Below, one piece after another: positions 1 to 10,330 of a DNA stretch of 64,000 nucleotides (position 1 is the first letter of the stretch; every line of letters starts with the position of its first letter). A program made the position numbers and the translations under genes. The notes below the pieces were generated by a model. That model had not been told where the DNA came from, made no database searches, and was given only the letters and a program-made list of their open reading frames with translations. The DNA comes from Nelumbo lutea (Eukaryota; Streptophyta; Magnoliopsida; Proteales; Nelumbonaceae), in contig JAKGHH010000005.1 in NCBI GenBank assembly GCA_022828595.1, positions 22,147,875-22,211,874 on the forward strand, written 5' to 3'.

Positions 1-1
1 A

Positions 2-439
2 GTGGCTATAGGGATGTCGTTGAATACAATCATGGCCATGATGAATTATATCATGGACCAATCCATAGAGGAGTTGTCGTGGTTTGCATTTTCCCAATGG
101 TTAAGGACTTGTGAGTCCTTTTCTACGCTTGGTTTTCGAATGGGTCAGATCGAGGAGCAAGCTGTTCTACTATCTCATGTGTTTTGAAAGGCTGGTCTTA
201 GGGGGCCACAGTTTCTTTCCACTCACTCTTTGAAAGATGCCCATCTGCGCCTCAAGGTGGTTGAAGCAAACCTCTTGAAGGCGATTAAGAAATTAAATGC
301 TCTACTTGATGAATGTGGTCGTCAACGAAAGATAGTATCACAATACGAGGTAGAGCAGGAAGAGCTAATAGATTTTGAAGTGCGAAAGCATAGTCTGTTA
401 GAGATAGGCAATATGAGGAAAGAGTGGTATGCGGCGTGA
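2..439 (+). pseudogene. Tail of an unidentified coiled-coil ORF, open at the left edge
   Basis: One reading frame runs in from the left edge and ends at TGA 437-439, broken once by TGA 185-187; the codons on both sides of that stop are in the same frame. The last 70 residues are rich in Leu, Lys, Glu and Arg with heptad-like spacing, so they probably form a coiled coil, ending in an ELIDFEVRKHSLLEIG-like stretch. There is no zinc finger, protease, RT or integrase motif. I do not recognise it. Plant mobile-domain type proteins and extra ORFs carried by large Gypsy elements can end in similar coils, but that is only a guess. The single stop suggests a pseudogene, unless an intron lies there; I saw no convincing splice pair. 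Confidence 0.35.
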
Positions 440-877
440 AGTGTACACCGACTTAATGTTATGTAAGTCACCCAAATTGTGTAATGAAACATTTTGTATA
501 TACTTTTATGTAGTCTATCTCAGATTTCTCGTTAATAATAATTTTATAAATAGAGGAGTTTAGGCGGGTTTCTTTGATTGTGTGTAGTGCTAATAGGGCC
601 TTAGCAGGTTGGATATGACGCCAGTCGACCTATTCAGACCCTGTATGGTCCATAGACGGGGTTCGTAGTTTTCAATTTGGCATCCTTGTGCAAGGTCCCT
701 CATTGTGTTTGAGTTTTCAGCATAGCTGCTACGTATAGATATCTATATACTCGAAAAGGATAACAAGATGTGAAAAAAAGACAATAACTTGAGTACTATG
801 CCCTTCTTGAGAAAATTTAATTATCACATTTTGAAAAAGTTAAGCATTTCCCACGAAGAGTGGACTGCACCTTGGTT
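440..877. other. AT-rich non-coding stretch
   Basis: No ORF or match to the other repeats in the window. A TATA-like TATAAATAG lies at 545-553. The stretch may be the same unit as 9766-10330, both being flanks of the Cop-1 insertion, and could be internal Gyp-1 DNA, but no sequence proves it. Confidence 0.3.
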
Positions 878-900
878 TGTTAGACAGTTTTTGTATGCCC
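878..900 (+). repeat. First bases of an older Copia LTR, left of the Cop-1 insertion
   Basis: The 23 bases start TGTTAGACAG and end GTATGCCC, the canonical Copia LTR start. The sequence that should follow (TTAGCTTCAATC) is found at 9740, after Cop-1. The last five bases, TGCCC, are the left target-site duplication of Cop-1. Confidence 0.8.
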
Positions 901-2841
901 TGTTAGACAGTTTTGTATGCCCTTAGCTTCAATCAAAATTGATGTACTTTATGAGTTTATTGTAAATGAATAAAAGTGCATATTTGATTCATGTTCCCTT
1001 GGTATGTTTTTGTGTAATACCCTTAAACTGGACACTTATTGAGACTCGTGTTAGTTTAGAATGTTCACAGCCAGTGGGTCGGTCTGGGGAGACCTATCCT
1101 AACAAGGCTGACACTGTGGTGCCATCAAGTCTGTTGAGGTGGCTTGTCTCAGCTACCGGGGTGATACCCCAGGCACATACAGTGTGGGATTAATTGAATC
1201 GTTGAACTGGACCAGATTTCCGGTATTGCCCGAGACCTTGGAGATTGATGGGCAAAACTGGAAAGTTACACCCGACCCCTAGACTCGATTATGATACTGC
1301 ACTAAGTGTCAGATCGGGGTGTCTTTGATGTACCAATCAGTGAGATCCTTAGCGGGGGTCAAAACCTGGGTATGTTGGGACAATCCGAGAATTCATCTGA
1401 GTGGATGATCATAGTGACAGGATCAGCCCCTTTATCGGACAAAGGTAATGATCGGGGATGCACTCTCACTGTTGGAAACCAAGACTGCCGACAGCCGATT
1501 TCAACCGTTGAGATCTGTTTTGCAAAGTATATTTTATATGAGATATAAAAGTATATATATTATGGTTTCTAAATTGTTTGCAAAAAGGTTTTAATTCCCG
1601 GGATCCATATAAGTGGAGAGTGCAACACTGTTCCTTGCAGCCGAGGGAGAGGTCCTCTCTTGACGGGCAGTGTATGATCATTATGGGCTGAGAGGTTAAG
1701 TGTAAGACCATTGAGGATAATACCTGATGGGCTAATCTTGCATCTGCCCACAATCCCTGGGTGTTACAAGGTGGCTTGGCCCAGGGACCACTTAGGGTAA
1801 GTGTTGAGCCCATAGAGCCCATTCGATGGGTTTCAGGGGGTGCACTGTCTTTAACAGTGTATTCGACTAGGCCTTGTAACAAAGGTTGGGCCGAACCCAT
1901 GTGGCTGATGTGTAGACCAATGCTCGGGTCCCACGCCATACAAGGAAGCCCAACTGGGCAGCAATTAGGAAGGTTAAGTGAGCACATAAGCTTGATGGGC
2001 CTGAAGCCCATTTTGAATTTGGCTATTAATTTAGGGGGCGAATTCTGAGATGGATTAGAAGATAGGATAGGGTCTTAATCCTATCCACTCAGAGAGTCCA
2101 GATCTAAATGTGATTCATATCTAGAAACCTCCTAATGGGATTAGGATAAAGCTAATCTAATCTGCAGATAAGATAAGGATTTAACCTTGTCACTAGAAGA
2201 GAAGGCTGATCCAAATATGATTTGGATAAGCACCTCCTAATGGGATTAGGAGCTGATCTTTTGAAGTTAACAAAAGGAAGGAAGGGGCGGCAGCCTTGAG
2301 AGGAACCAAGAAACACATCAGATCCTTTTTAGTGCTGAAATCAAGAAGAGAGAATTCTGCACCCTACGAATACTCTCTTGCCGCCTCCCTGCTCTTGCCG
2401 CCCTGTTTGCCAGTTCGATCTCCAGCTGTGGGAGAAGTCAAGATTGGATCTTGACATCAGTTCTTTGAGAAAGGATTGAAAAGGAAGTTGTGCTCACGTT
2501 CCATCTTGCTGTTTCTTGCGAAAGACAGAGTTCTTGGGGAAGAACACTGCTGATTCTGCTCCATCCTGCACTGCGCCATCTTTAGTGGGAGCAGTCTTTG
2601 GATCCTTCCTTGGGCGTGAACACCTTCGTTGGGAGATATTACTTCTCCATATCAGGTATTATTCTCTCCCATTCCTTTTGGTTCAGATCTGGTTCAGTTT
2701 AAGGTTCAAGATTTATCCTTGAAAATATGATTTTCTAAATAGGGAATGTGATTCCTAGTTGAAGGGAGAGAAAAATTTTTGAAATTCGCCCCTTATTCCG
2801 CAATCTTTGGGCATCCATGGGATGGATCTCTCATCCTTTCA
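901..2841 (+). repeat. Cop-1 5' LTR (family A, 1941 bp)
   Basis: TG...CA termini. It differs from the 3' copy by scattered, mostly transition changes and by a 9-bp deletion near 2034 (the 3' copy has an extra TTAATTAAA-like segment). Dyads of the U3 module are visible, for example arms CTCCTAAT 2234-2241 and ATTAGGAG 2245-2252. No clear TATA box survives before the GGGGCGGCAGCC stretch near 2285. Confidence 0.93.
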
Positions 2842-2842
2842 G

Positions 2843-2861
2843 TGGTATCAGAGCCATGGTT
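2843..2861 (+). other. Cop-1 primer-binding site
   Basis: TGGTATCAGAGCCATGGTT begins two bases after the LTR ends at 2841. TGGTATCAGAGC matches the 3' end complement of plant initiator-Met tRNA, the usual primer of plant Copia elements. Confidence 0.93.
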
Positions 2862-4398
2862 CAAATCTTGAACCATTCTGTTTCAGATCTGAACCTGCAC
2901 AATTAGGGAGAAGGCGTTCTACCCAATTTGCGCAGATTTGGTTTTTGGGAAATTTGTTCCCAAAACAGATGGGAAAATAATCTGAAATTAATTTTAAATA
3001 AATCTGATTATTATTTAGAATTGTTTTTTATAATTTTCTTGATTTTTGGGTTGTTCGTACAAGAGGAGATCGAATTCTTGGTTTGCGCAGGGAACCTGCG
3101 TTTTTGCAGCTCTTGATTTTTTTTGGGTCTGTAAATATTTTTTTTTTATTTTCTAGACTCAATGTATAGGTATTCAATCTGATGTAATTATTAATAGAAA
3201 TAGGATTTCTATATTTTTTTATTTTGGATCGAAGTTGGCGGCGCAGAAAAGGAGATTTCACAGATGAGAGAAACGCTATCTACGATTTGCAGTTTGTGAA
3301 ACTGCAATCTGTGATCTAACCTCTATTTTGCAGGAAGGATTGTGCGAACAGCCCTGTTTGACTGATTCTTGTATTTCCTTTTATCAGTATTTAATTTCAG
3401 ATTATTTTCTTGAATTAAGGATTTAATTAAAAATCAAACCCTAGACCCCTTCGAACCAAGATTGGTTAAAAACTGTTTGGACCAATTCTAGGGTTTAATC
3501 AAGGATGAAAGTCAGCCCTAATTTCCCACTAATGGGGCTAAGGATTGATATTTAATTAAATGGTTAATTCGGCCCAGCCTGTAAAGGCCCAGTTTTAAAT
3601 AGTTAAAACTGCAAAAGCCCATTTTAAAGGATAAAGCTATATGGGCCAAACTGGGTAACCTTAATTCAGCCCATATACCTAGATAATATTAATGGTTAAT
3701 ATTATGGAATTTTAGCGGGCTTCCAACGGAACCCTAGCCGATTCAAGGCCCACCGAAATCTGGCTTTATGAAAGTCAGTGGGAGCCACTTTGGTTTGACC
3801 TAAATCAAACTAGGGCGTAATTTTGTTCCCTCCAGCTAATATGAGTGCATGTGATAGGGAGATTCATATGATGAACTCTCTAAAGGATTTCCATCATTAG
3901 CATGAGGATGGGTCCTTCAGTAATGAGGAAACGCACCAGAAAATGGGCTATCCATTTGCTGTTGGGCTTGTCTGAGTGTTTCATAAGTTGATAGGGGCGT
4001 CATAGACCGATGTGGGAGGGGCTTCACTAGAAAATGGGAACTCTCTCACGGTACCTTGGCGTTCACGAATATAATGGGTAAGCTCTCACTAGACAGAAAG
4101 GTTTACCTGAAAACGGCTCTGAACCTTGTCTGACAGAGGCGAAAGGGAAAACTCATAAGATGAGTGGATGTGATCCATCACAGAAAGGTGGTGGAGTTAT
4201 GTAGCTGAAACAGTTGGCTCCATGCACCCTATGTGATTTCCCACATTTCCAGAGACAACCCGAAGTCTCCGTCACTGAGAAATGAGGGATATCTCAGAGA
4301 TGAATAAATGGAAATGGATCGTAGATTAAAATCCATATCTATGAAATGAACATGAATCAAATTAGGTTGTGGACTGATGTTTGCTCTTTTATCAGAAA
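2862..4398 (+). other. Cop-1 untranslated leader
   Basis: About 1.5 kb of AT-rich sequence between primer site and gag with no coding potential. Compared with Cop-6 and Cop-9 it lacks the segment that carries the twin leader hairpins (deletion near 3735, joining GGGCTTCCAA to CGGAACCC). The last 250 bases before gag are strongly conserved in all copies. Confidence 0.8.
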
Positions 4399-7300
4399 AT
4401 GGCAAATGGATCTTTTGCAAAACTGCTTGATGACAACAAGTTGAAGGGCCCAAACTATGCTGACTGGTACAGGAACCTTATGCTGGTCCTAGCTTCTGAA
4501 AAGCTGGACAAAGTGGCAAAGAATCCTGCCCTGGAGCGTCCGGGTGATAGGGCTTCTGAGGCCCGAAGGAGAGACTATCAAGAATGGGAGGAGAAAAACT
4601 CCCTTGCCCGGTGTTACATCATTGCCTCCTTACACAACCCAATACAGAGGCAGTTCGATCAGATCGAACTTGCCAAAGACATATTGGACAGTCTCAGGAC
4701 AATGTATAAAGAGCAGAATCGTTCTACTCAACAAAAGGTCTTGAAAAAGTTCATGACCGCACAAATGTCCAAGGGTCCACAAGTTCATGACCATTGTCTT
4801 CGGATGATGGGATACATCAACGAAATGGAGGCTCTTGGATCCGGGCTGGACCTTGCAACCCAGATAGATGCTATCCTTAACTCTTTGCCTCCTTCCTTTA
4901 ATCCGTTCATCATGAACTATAACATGAACAAGATGAATGTCAGCTTACAAGAGCTCAACAATATGTTGCAAAGAGCTGAAGAACTGATTAAAAAGGATGA
5001 GCTTGTAGCTATGCTTGTTGAAGCTGGCAAGACAGGCAAGAGAAAGAGGAAGGCAAAGAAGCCTCAGAAGAAAGCCGCTAAGAGCAAGAAGCAGAAGAAA
5101 GACAAAGCATCAGATGCCTGTCACTTCTGCAAGAAGACCGGCCACTAGAAAAGGAATTGTCCTGCCTACCTGGAATCCAAGAAAGGTAACTTCGAAACTT
5201 GTGTTATAGAAACCAATTTGTTGGTAGCTTCTGCATCCTGGTGTATAGACTCCGGGGCTTCAACTCATGCTTGTAACTCATTGCAGGGGTTCAAGGTAAG
5301 CAGAAGGCTGAGTGAAGGAGAAGTCACACTCTTCTTGGGGACTACAGCAACTGTTGCAGCCGCTACCATAGGAACCGTGGAATTAATTTTTAGAGAAGGA
5401 TCAATTGTACTGAAAGACTGTCTTTATGTGCAAAATTTATGGAGAAATTTGATTTCTGTCTCAAAACTATGTGCAGATGGTTATTCTGTCTTCTTTAATA
5501 ATACGATTACTATTAAAAGAAACAACAGATTCATCGCATATGGGGAACTGGAGAACGGTCTCTATGTTCTACATCCTTCTCTAGAAACTAACATAACCGA
5601 AACTACGTCGACTGAAATCCCTAAGAAGAGAGCTCGTGATACAGTTAATCCCACATGTCTGTGGCATTATCGACTTTGCCACATCAGTGTTGACTGAATC
5701 ACAAGGTTGGTAAAGGATGGTCCTTTGGATTTTCTAACTGTAGAAAATCTTCCCACTTGTGAGCCTTGCCTACAAGGCAAGATGACGAAACGGCCATTTA
5801 ACGGTAAGCCTGAAAGATGTACGGGCACACTTGACCTAATACATACTGATGTATGTGGTTCCCTTAGTGTTAGGACACGAAATCTACACGTGTATTTCAT
5901 CACCTTCACAGATGATTTTTCACGATACGATTACGTGTACCTAATGAGACACAAGTCTGAATCCTTTGAAAAGTTCAAAGAGTTTAGACAAGAGGTCGAG
6001 AAACAGTTAGGGAGAGAAATTAAGGTCCTTCGATCAGATCGTTGTGGCGAGTATCTCTCTGACGAATTTAGGGACTACTTAAAGGACAATGGGATAGTAT
6101 CACAATTAGCTCCTCCTGCTACACCACAACTTAACGGTGTTTCAGAGAGGAGGAATAGGACCTTATTGGATATGGTCCGGTCGCTTCTCATACACTCAGA
6201 GTTACCCACATCCTTTTGGGGTTACGCATTAGAGACTGCGATTTATGTGCTGAATCGGGTTCCAATCAAATCGGTTCCGAATACTCCATATGAACTTTGG
6301 ACCGGAAAGAAACCAAGTGTCAGACACTTGAAGATTTGGGGTTGTCCAGCACACGTTAAAAGAACGAGTGCAGACAAGTTGGAATCCAAGACCAGCCGTT
6401 GCCTATTTGTAGGCTACCCAAGAGGCTCTGTAGGTTACCTATTCTATGACCCAAGTGAGCAGAAAGTGTTCTGCAGTTGTAACGTGCAATTCTTGGAAAC
6501 CGACTATATCCTGGACACCCATCGTCAGGAAGTTGTTCTTGATGAGGAGAGCTCAGGAGTAGTGGGAGATGTCCCACAAGTTCTAGGTAGTGACCAACCT
6601 AGAAGATCCACTCGCGTATCCAGGCCACTTGTCCGTTATGGTTATGACCAGGATAGTTACCTGGTGGAATCCTTGACTAGTTAGGAGGATCCCGTGACTT
6701 ACACGGAAGCTATGTTGGACATAGATTCCCAGAAGTGGGTGGAGGCCATGAGAGCAGAGATGGACTCAATGGAGAACAATGGAGTCTAGACTCTAGTAGA
6801 TCCGCCCTCCGGGGTAAAAGCAATCGGTTGCAAATGGATTTACAAGAGGAAGAAGGGCCCCGATGGTAAGGTTGAGACCTTCAAGGCTCGTCTGGTGGCG
6901 AAAGGGTACACTCAGAAAGAGGGCATCGATTATGAAGAAACCTTTTCGCCTATGGCCATGCTTAAATCCATTAGGATCCTGCTAGCTGTAGCAGCATACT
7001 ATGATTATGAGATTTGGCAAATGGCTGTCAAAACTGCATTCCTAAATGGAGATCTTACTGAAGATATCTATATGCAGCAGCCGCAAGGCTTCATTGCTGC
7101 AGGTCAGGAAAACATGGTATGTAAACTTAATAGATCCATTTATGGACTTAAGCAAGCTTCTAGAAGTTGGAACATCCATTTTGACTCTGTCGTCAAATCG
7201 TTTGACTTCGAGCAGAATCCGGATGAACCTTGTGTTTACAGGAAGTACAGTGGAGATAAGGTTACCTTCTTGGTTCTGTATGTATATGACATTCTACTCA

Positions 7301-7784
7301 TTGGGAATGATGTAGATATGTTAACTACGGTGAAAGTATGGCTATCACAGAAATTCTCCATGAATCTTGGAGAAGCCTCCTATATACTGGGTCTTCGACT
7401 CTATAGAGATAGATCGAAGTGGATAATAGGATTATACCAATATGCCTACATTGACAAAATAGTCAAAAGTTACAGCATGGAAAACTCCAAGAAAGGAAAT
7501 GTTCCTTTCAGGCACGGAGCCAATCTCTCCAAGAAGATGTCTCCCAAGACTTCTGAGGAGATTGATGGCATGAAAGACTTTCCCTATGCCTCTGCCATGG
7601 GGAGTATCATGTATGCTATGCTGTGCACTCGTCCAGACATAGCTCAGGCAGTGAGTGTAGTAAGCAGATTTCAGGCCAACCCAGGGTTGGAGCATTGGAC
7701 TGCTGTGAAAAACATACTTAAGTACCTTCGAAGGACAAAAGAGTTTTGTCTACTATTCGACGGTAGCTCACTACAAGTGGGAGC
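4399..7784 (+). pseudogene. Cop-1 gag-pol polyprotein, four stops, RNase H deleted
   Basis: Start ATG 4399 (AAAATGGCA, good plant context). One uninterrupted frame covers gag, a CCHC zinc knuckle (Cys 5119 and 5128, His 5143, Cys 5158), protease motif DSGA (Asp 5248), integrase zinc motif CEPC 5758-5769, the D,D35E triad (Asp 5848, Asp 6037, Glu 6145, with exactly 35 residues between the last two) and RT. Stops: TAG 5146 inside the zinc knuckle, TGA 5695, TAG 6682 and TAG 6787. RT has Ala instead of Asp in the DVKTAFLNG motif (7024) and YVYD instead of YVDD (7279-7290), so it would be inactive even if read through. After FDGSSLQV near 7776 the frame enters the polypurine tract; most of RNase H is missing. 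Confidence 0.92.
7774..7784 (+). other. Cop-1 polypurine tract
   Basis: CAAGTGGGAGC directly precedes the 3' LTR and would prime plus-strand synthesis. Its CAAGT is also the deletion junction that removed RNase H. Confidence 0.85.
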
Positions 7785-9734
7785 TGTTAGACAGTTTTGT
7801 ATGCCCTTAGCTTCAATCAAAATTGATGTACTTTATGAGTTTATTGTAAATGAATAAAAGTGCATATTTGATTCATGTTCCCTTGGTATGTTTCTGTGTA
7901 ATACCCTTAAACTGGACACTTATTGAGACTCGTGTTAGTTTAGAATGTTCACAGCCAGTGGGTCGGTCTAGGGACACCTATCCTAACAAGGCTGACACTG
8001 TGGTGCCATCAAGTCGGTTGAGGTGGCTTGTCTCAGCTACCGGGGTGAGACCCCAGGCACAAACAGTATGGGATTAATTGAATCTTTGAACTGGACCAGA
8101 TTTCCAGTATTGCCCTGGACCTTGGAGATTGATGGGCAAAACTGGAAAGTTACACCCAACCCCTAGACTTGATTATGATACTGCACTAGGTGTCGGATCG
8201 GGGTATCTTTGATGTACCAATCAGTGAGATCCTTAGCGGGGGTCAAAACCTGGGTATGTTGGGACAATCCGAGAATTCATCTGAGTGGATGATCATAGTG
8301 ACAGGATCAGCCCCTTTGTCGGACAAAGGTAATGATCGGGGATGCACTCTCACTGTTGGAAACCAAGACTGCTGGCAGCTGATTTCAACCATTGAGATCT
8401 ATTTTGCAAAGTATATTTTATATGAGATATAAAAGTATATATATTATGGTTTCTAAATTGTTTGCAAAAAGGTTTTAATTCGCGGGATCCATATAAGTGG
8501 AGAGTGCAACACTGTTCCTTGCAGCCGAGGGAGAGGTCCTCTCTTGTCGGGCAGTGTATGAATATTATGGGCAGAGAGGTTAAGTGTAAGACCATTGAGG
8601 ATAATACCTGATGGTCTAATCTTGCATCTGCCCACAGTCCCTGGGTGTTACAAGGTGGCTTGGCCCAGGGACCACTTAGGGTAAGTGTTCGGCCCATAGA
8701 GCCCATTCGATGGGTTTCAGGGGGTGCATTGTCTTTAACAGTGTATTCGACTAGGCCTTGTAACAAAGGTTGGGCCGAACCCATGTGGCTGATGTGTAGA
8801 TCAATGCTTGGGTCCCACGCCATACAAGGAAGCCCAATTGGGCAGCAGTTAGGAAGGTTAAGTGAGCACATAAGCTTAATGGGCCTAAAGCCCATTTCGA
8901 ACTGGGCTATTAATTTAGTTAATTAAAGGGGCGAATTCTGAGATGGATTAACAGATAGGATAGGGTCTTAATCCTATCCACTCAGAGAGTCCAGATCTGA
9001 ATGTGATTCAGATCTAGAAACCTCCTAATGGGATTAGGTTAAAGTTAATCTAATCTGCAGATAAGATAAGGATTTAACCTTATCACTAGAAGAGAAGGCT
9101 GATCCAAATATGATTTGGAAAAGCACCTCCTAATGGGATTAGGAGCTGATCTTTTGAAGTTAACAAAAGGAAGGAGGGGGCGGCAGCCTTGAGAGGAACC
9201 AAGAAACACATCAGATCCTCTTTAGTGCTGAAATCAAGAAGAGAGAATTCTGCACCCTGCGAATACTCTCTTGCCGCCTCCCTGCTCTTGCCGCCCTATT
9301 TGCCAGTTCGATCTCCAGCTGTGGGAGAAGTCAAGATTGGATCTTGACATTAGTTCTTTGAGAAAAGATTGAAAAGGAAGCTGTGCTCATGTTCCATCCT
9401 ACTGTTTCTTGCGAAGGACAAAGTTCTTGGGGGAGAACATTGCTGATTCTGCTCCATCTTGCACTGTGCCATCTTTAGTGGGAGCAGTCTTTGGATCCTT
9501 CCTTGGGCGTGAACACCTTCGTTGGGAGATATTACTTCTCCGTATCAGGTATTATTCTCTCCCATTCCTTTTGGTTCAGATCTGGTTCAGTTTAAGGTTC
9601 AAGATCGATCCTTGAAAATATGATTTTCTAAATGGGGAATGTGATTCCCAGTTGAAGGGAGAGAAAAATTTTTGAAATTCGCCCCTTATTCTGCAATCTT
9701 TGGGAGTCCCTGGGATGGATCTCTCATCCTTTCA
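7785..9734 (+). repeat. Cop-1 3' LTR (family A, 1950 bp)
   Basis: Same termini as the 5' LTR and followed by the duplication TGCCC. It holds the longest intact dyad of the LTR module: arms AGATCTGAAT 8993-9002 and ATTCAGATCT 9006-9015 with a 3-base loop. Confidence 0.93.
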
Positions 9735-9765
9735 TGCCCTTAGCTTCAATCCGATTTGATGTACT
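9735..9765 (+). repeat. Continuation of the older Copia LTR start, right of Cop-1
   Basis: TGCCC (right duplication) followed by TTAGCTTCAATCCGATTTGA, which continues the fragment at 878-900. Joined, the two pieces give about 49 bases of an LTR start; similarity then stops at GTACTAGCAG. Confidence 0.75.
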
Positions 9766-9805
9766 AGCAGCTCAGAACATGAGTCCTACCTCAAGTAAGT
9801 GACCA

Positions 9806-9948
9806 GTGTGAGATGGAGCATAAGATGCACTCACACCAAAAAAAAAAAAAGAGAGAGAAAAGTGTGTGAGATGGAGCATAAAATGCACTCACACCGAGAA
9901 AAAAAAAGAAGAAAAGGGTGAGATGGAGCATAAGATGCACTCACCCTT
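9806..9948 (+). repeat. Three hairpin repeats separated by A/G-rich tracts
   Basis: Three copies of a roughly 31-base dyad at 9806-9836, 9864-9894 and 9914-9948. The inner stem is GCAT/ATGC and the outer stem GTGAG/CTCAC; units 1 and 2 extend it as GTGTGAG/CTCACAC, unit 3 as AAGGGTGAG/CTCACCCTT. The spacers are poly-purine. Confidence 0.9.
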
Positions 9949-10314
9949 AGAAATAAGTAATTGTGGTGACAACCGAGGTTCAAAGGGGCACTCTAAAGTT
10001 GAAATCTCATTGAGATTTAGTTACAGATGTGAAACTTAGTGAAATTTGATCATTAACCTTGACAATTAAGGAGCTGATTTATATATGAATTAGGAGTGAA
10101 GGCTAGACTATGATGAAATTCATATTCTCCTTTCCTTGGATCTGATACATATCTTAAATGGTAATTTACAAGAATAAGAGTTGAGCACTTACAAAAGTTC
10201 CTCAACTACTCAATGCATTTCTATCTTAAAAAGTTCACCAGGTAAATGGTGAGAACAGAAGGGGGGAATGTTAAGTTTATGGCCGATGTCTTTGCTTGAG
10301 GACAAGCAAAAGCT

Positions 10315-10330
10315 TAAGTGTGGGGGTATT
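10315..10330 (+). other. Gyp-1 polypurine tract
   Basis: TAAGTGTGGGGGTATT immediately before the LTR start TGATGAAC, in the usual place for plus-strand priming. Confidence 0.75.

Larger units (their letters stand above)
901..9734 (+). mobile_element. Cop-1: Ty1/Copia retrotransposon with both LTRs
   Basis: An 8.8 kb element with LTRs at 901-2841 and 7785-9734, a primer-binding site, leader, gag-pol and polypurine tract in the expected order. Both LTRs start TGTTAGACAG and end CTTTCA. The 5-bp duplication TGCCC sits at 896-900 and 9735-9739, which proves the two ends belong together. It cannot move on its own: gag-pol has four in-frame stops, two RT catalytic aspartates are changed and the RNase H domain is deleted. 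By eye there are about 15 substitutions in the first 430 bases between its LTRs, so the insertion is not recent. Confidence 0.93.

Noticed and set aside
1306..1548. An 80-codon frame in the LTR that recurs with the same length at 8190, 41529, 48195, 57382 and 59363 (reverse)
   Set aside because: It starts at GTG in all copies, has no ATG, is broken in other LTRs, and its conservation follows from LTR copying.
1466..2011. 181-codon antisense frame in the LTR, also at 8350-8895
   Set aside because: Overlaps the U3 dyads and other frames, shows no domain, and is shortened or split in most other LTRs.
9806..9948. Spaced repeats resembling a small CRISPR array
   Set aside because: Only three units, low-complexity purine spacers, and a plant Gypsy 3' region; no cas genes.
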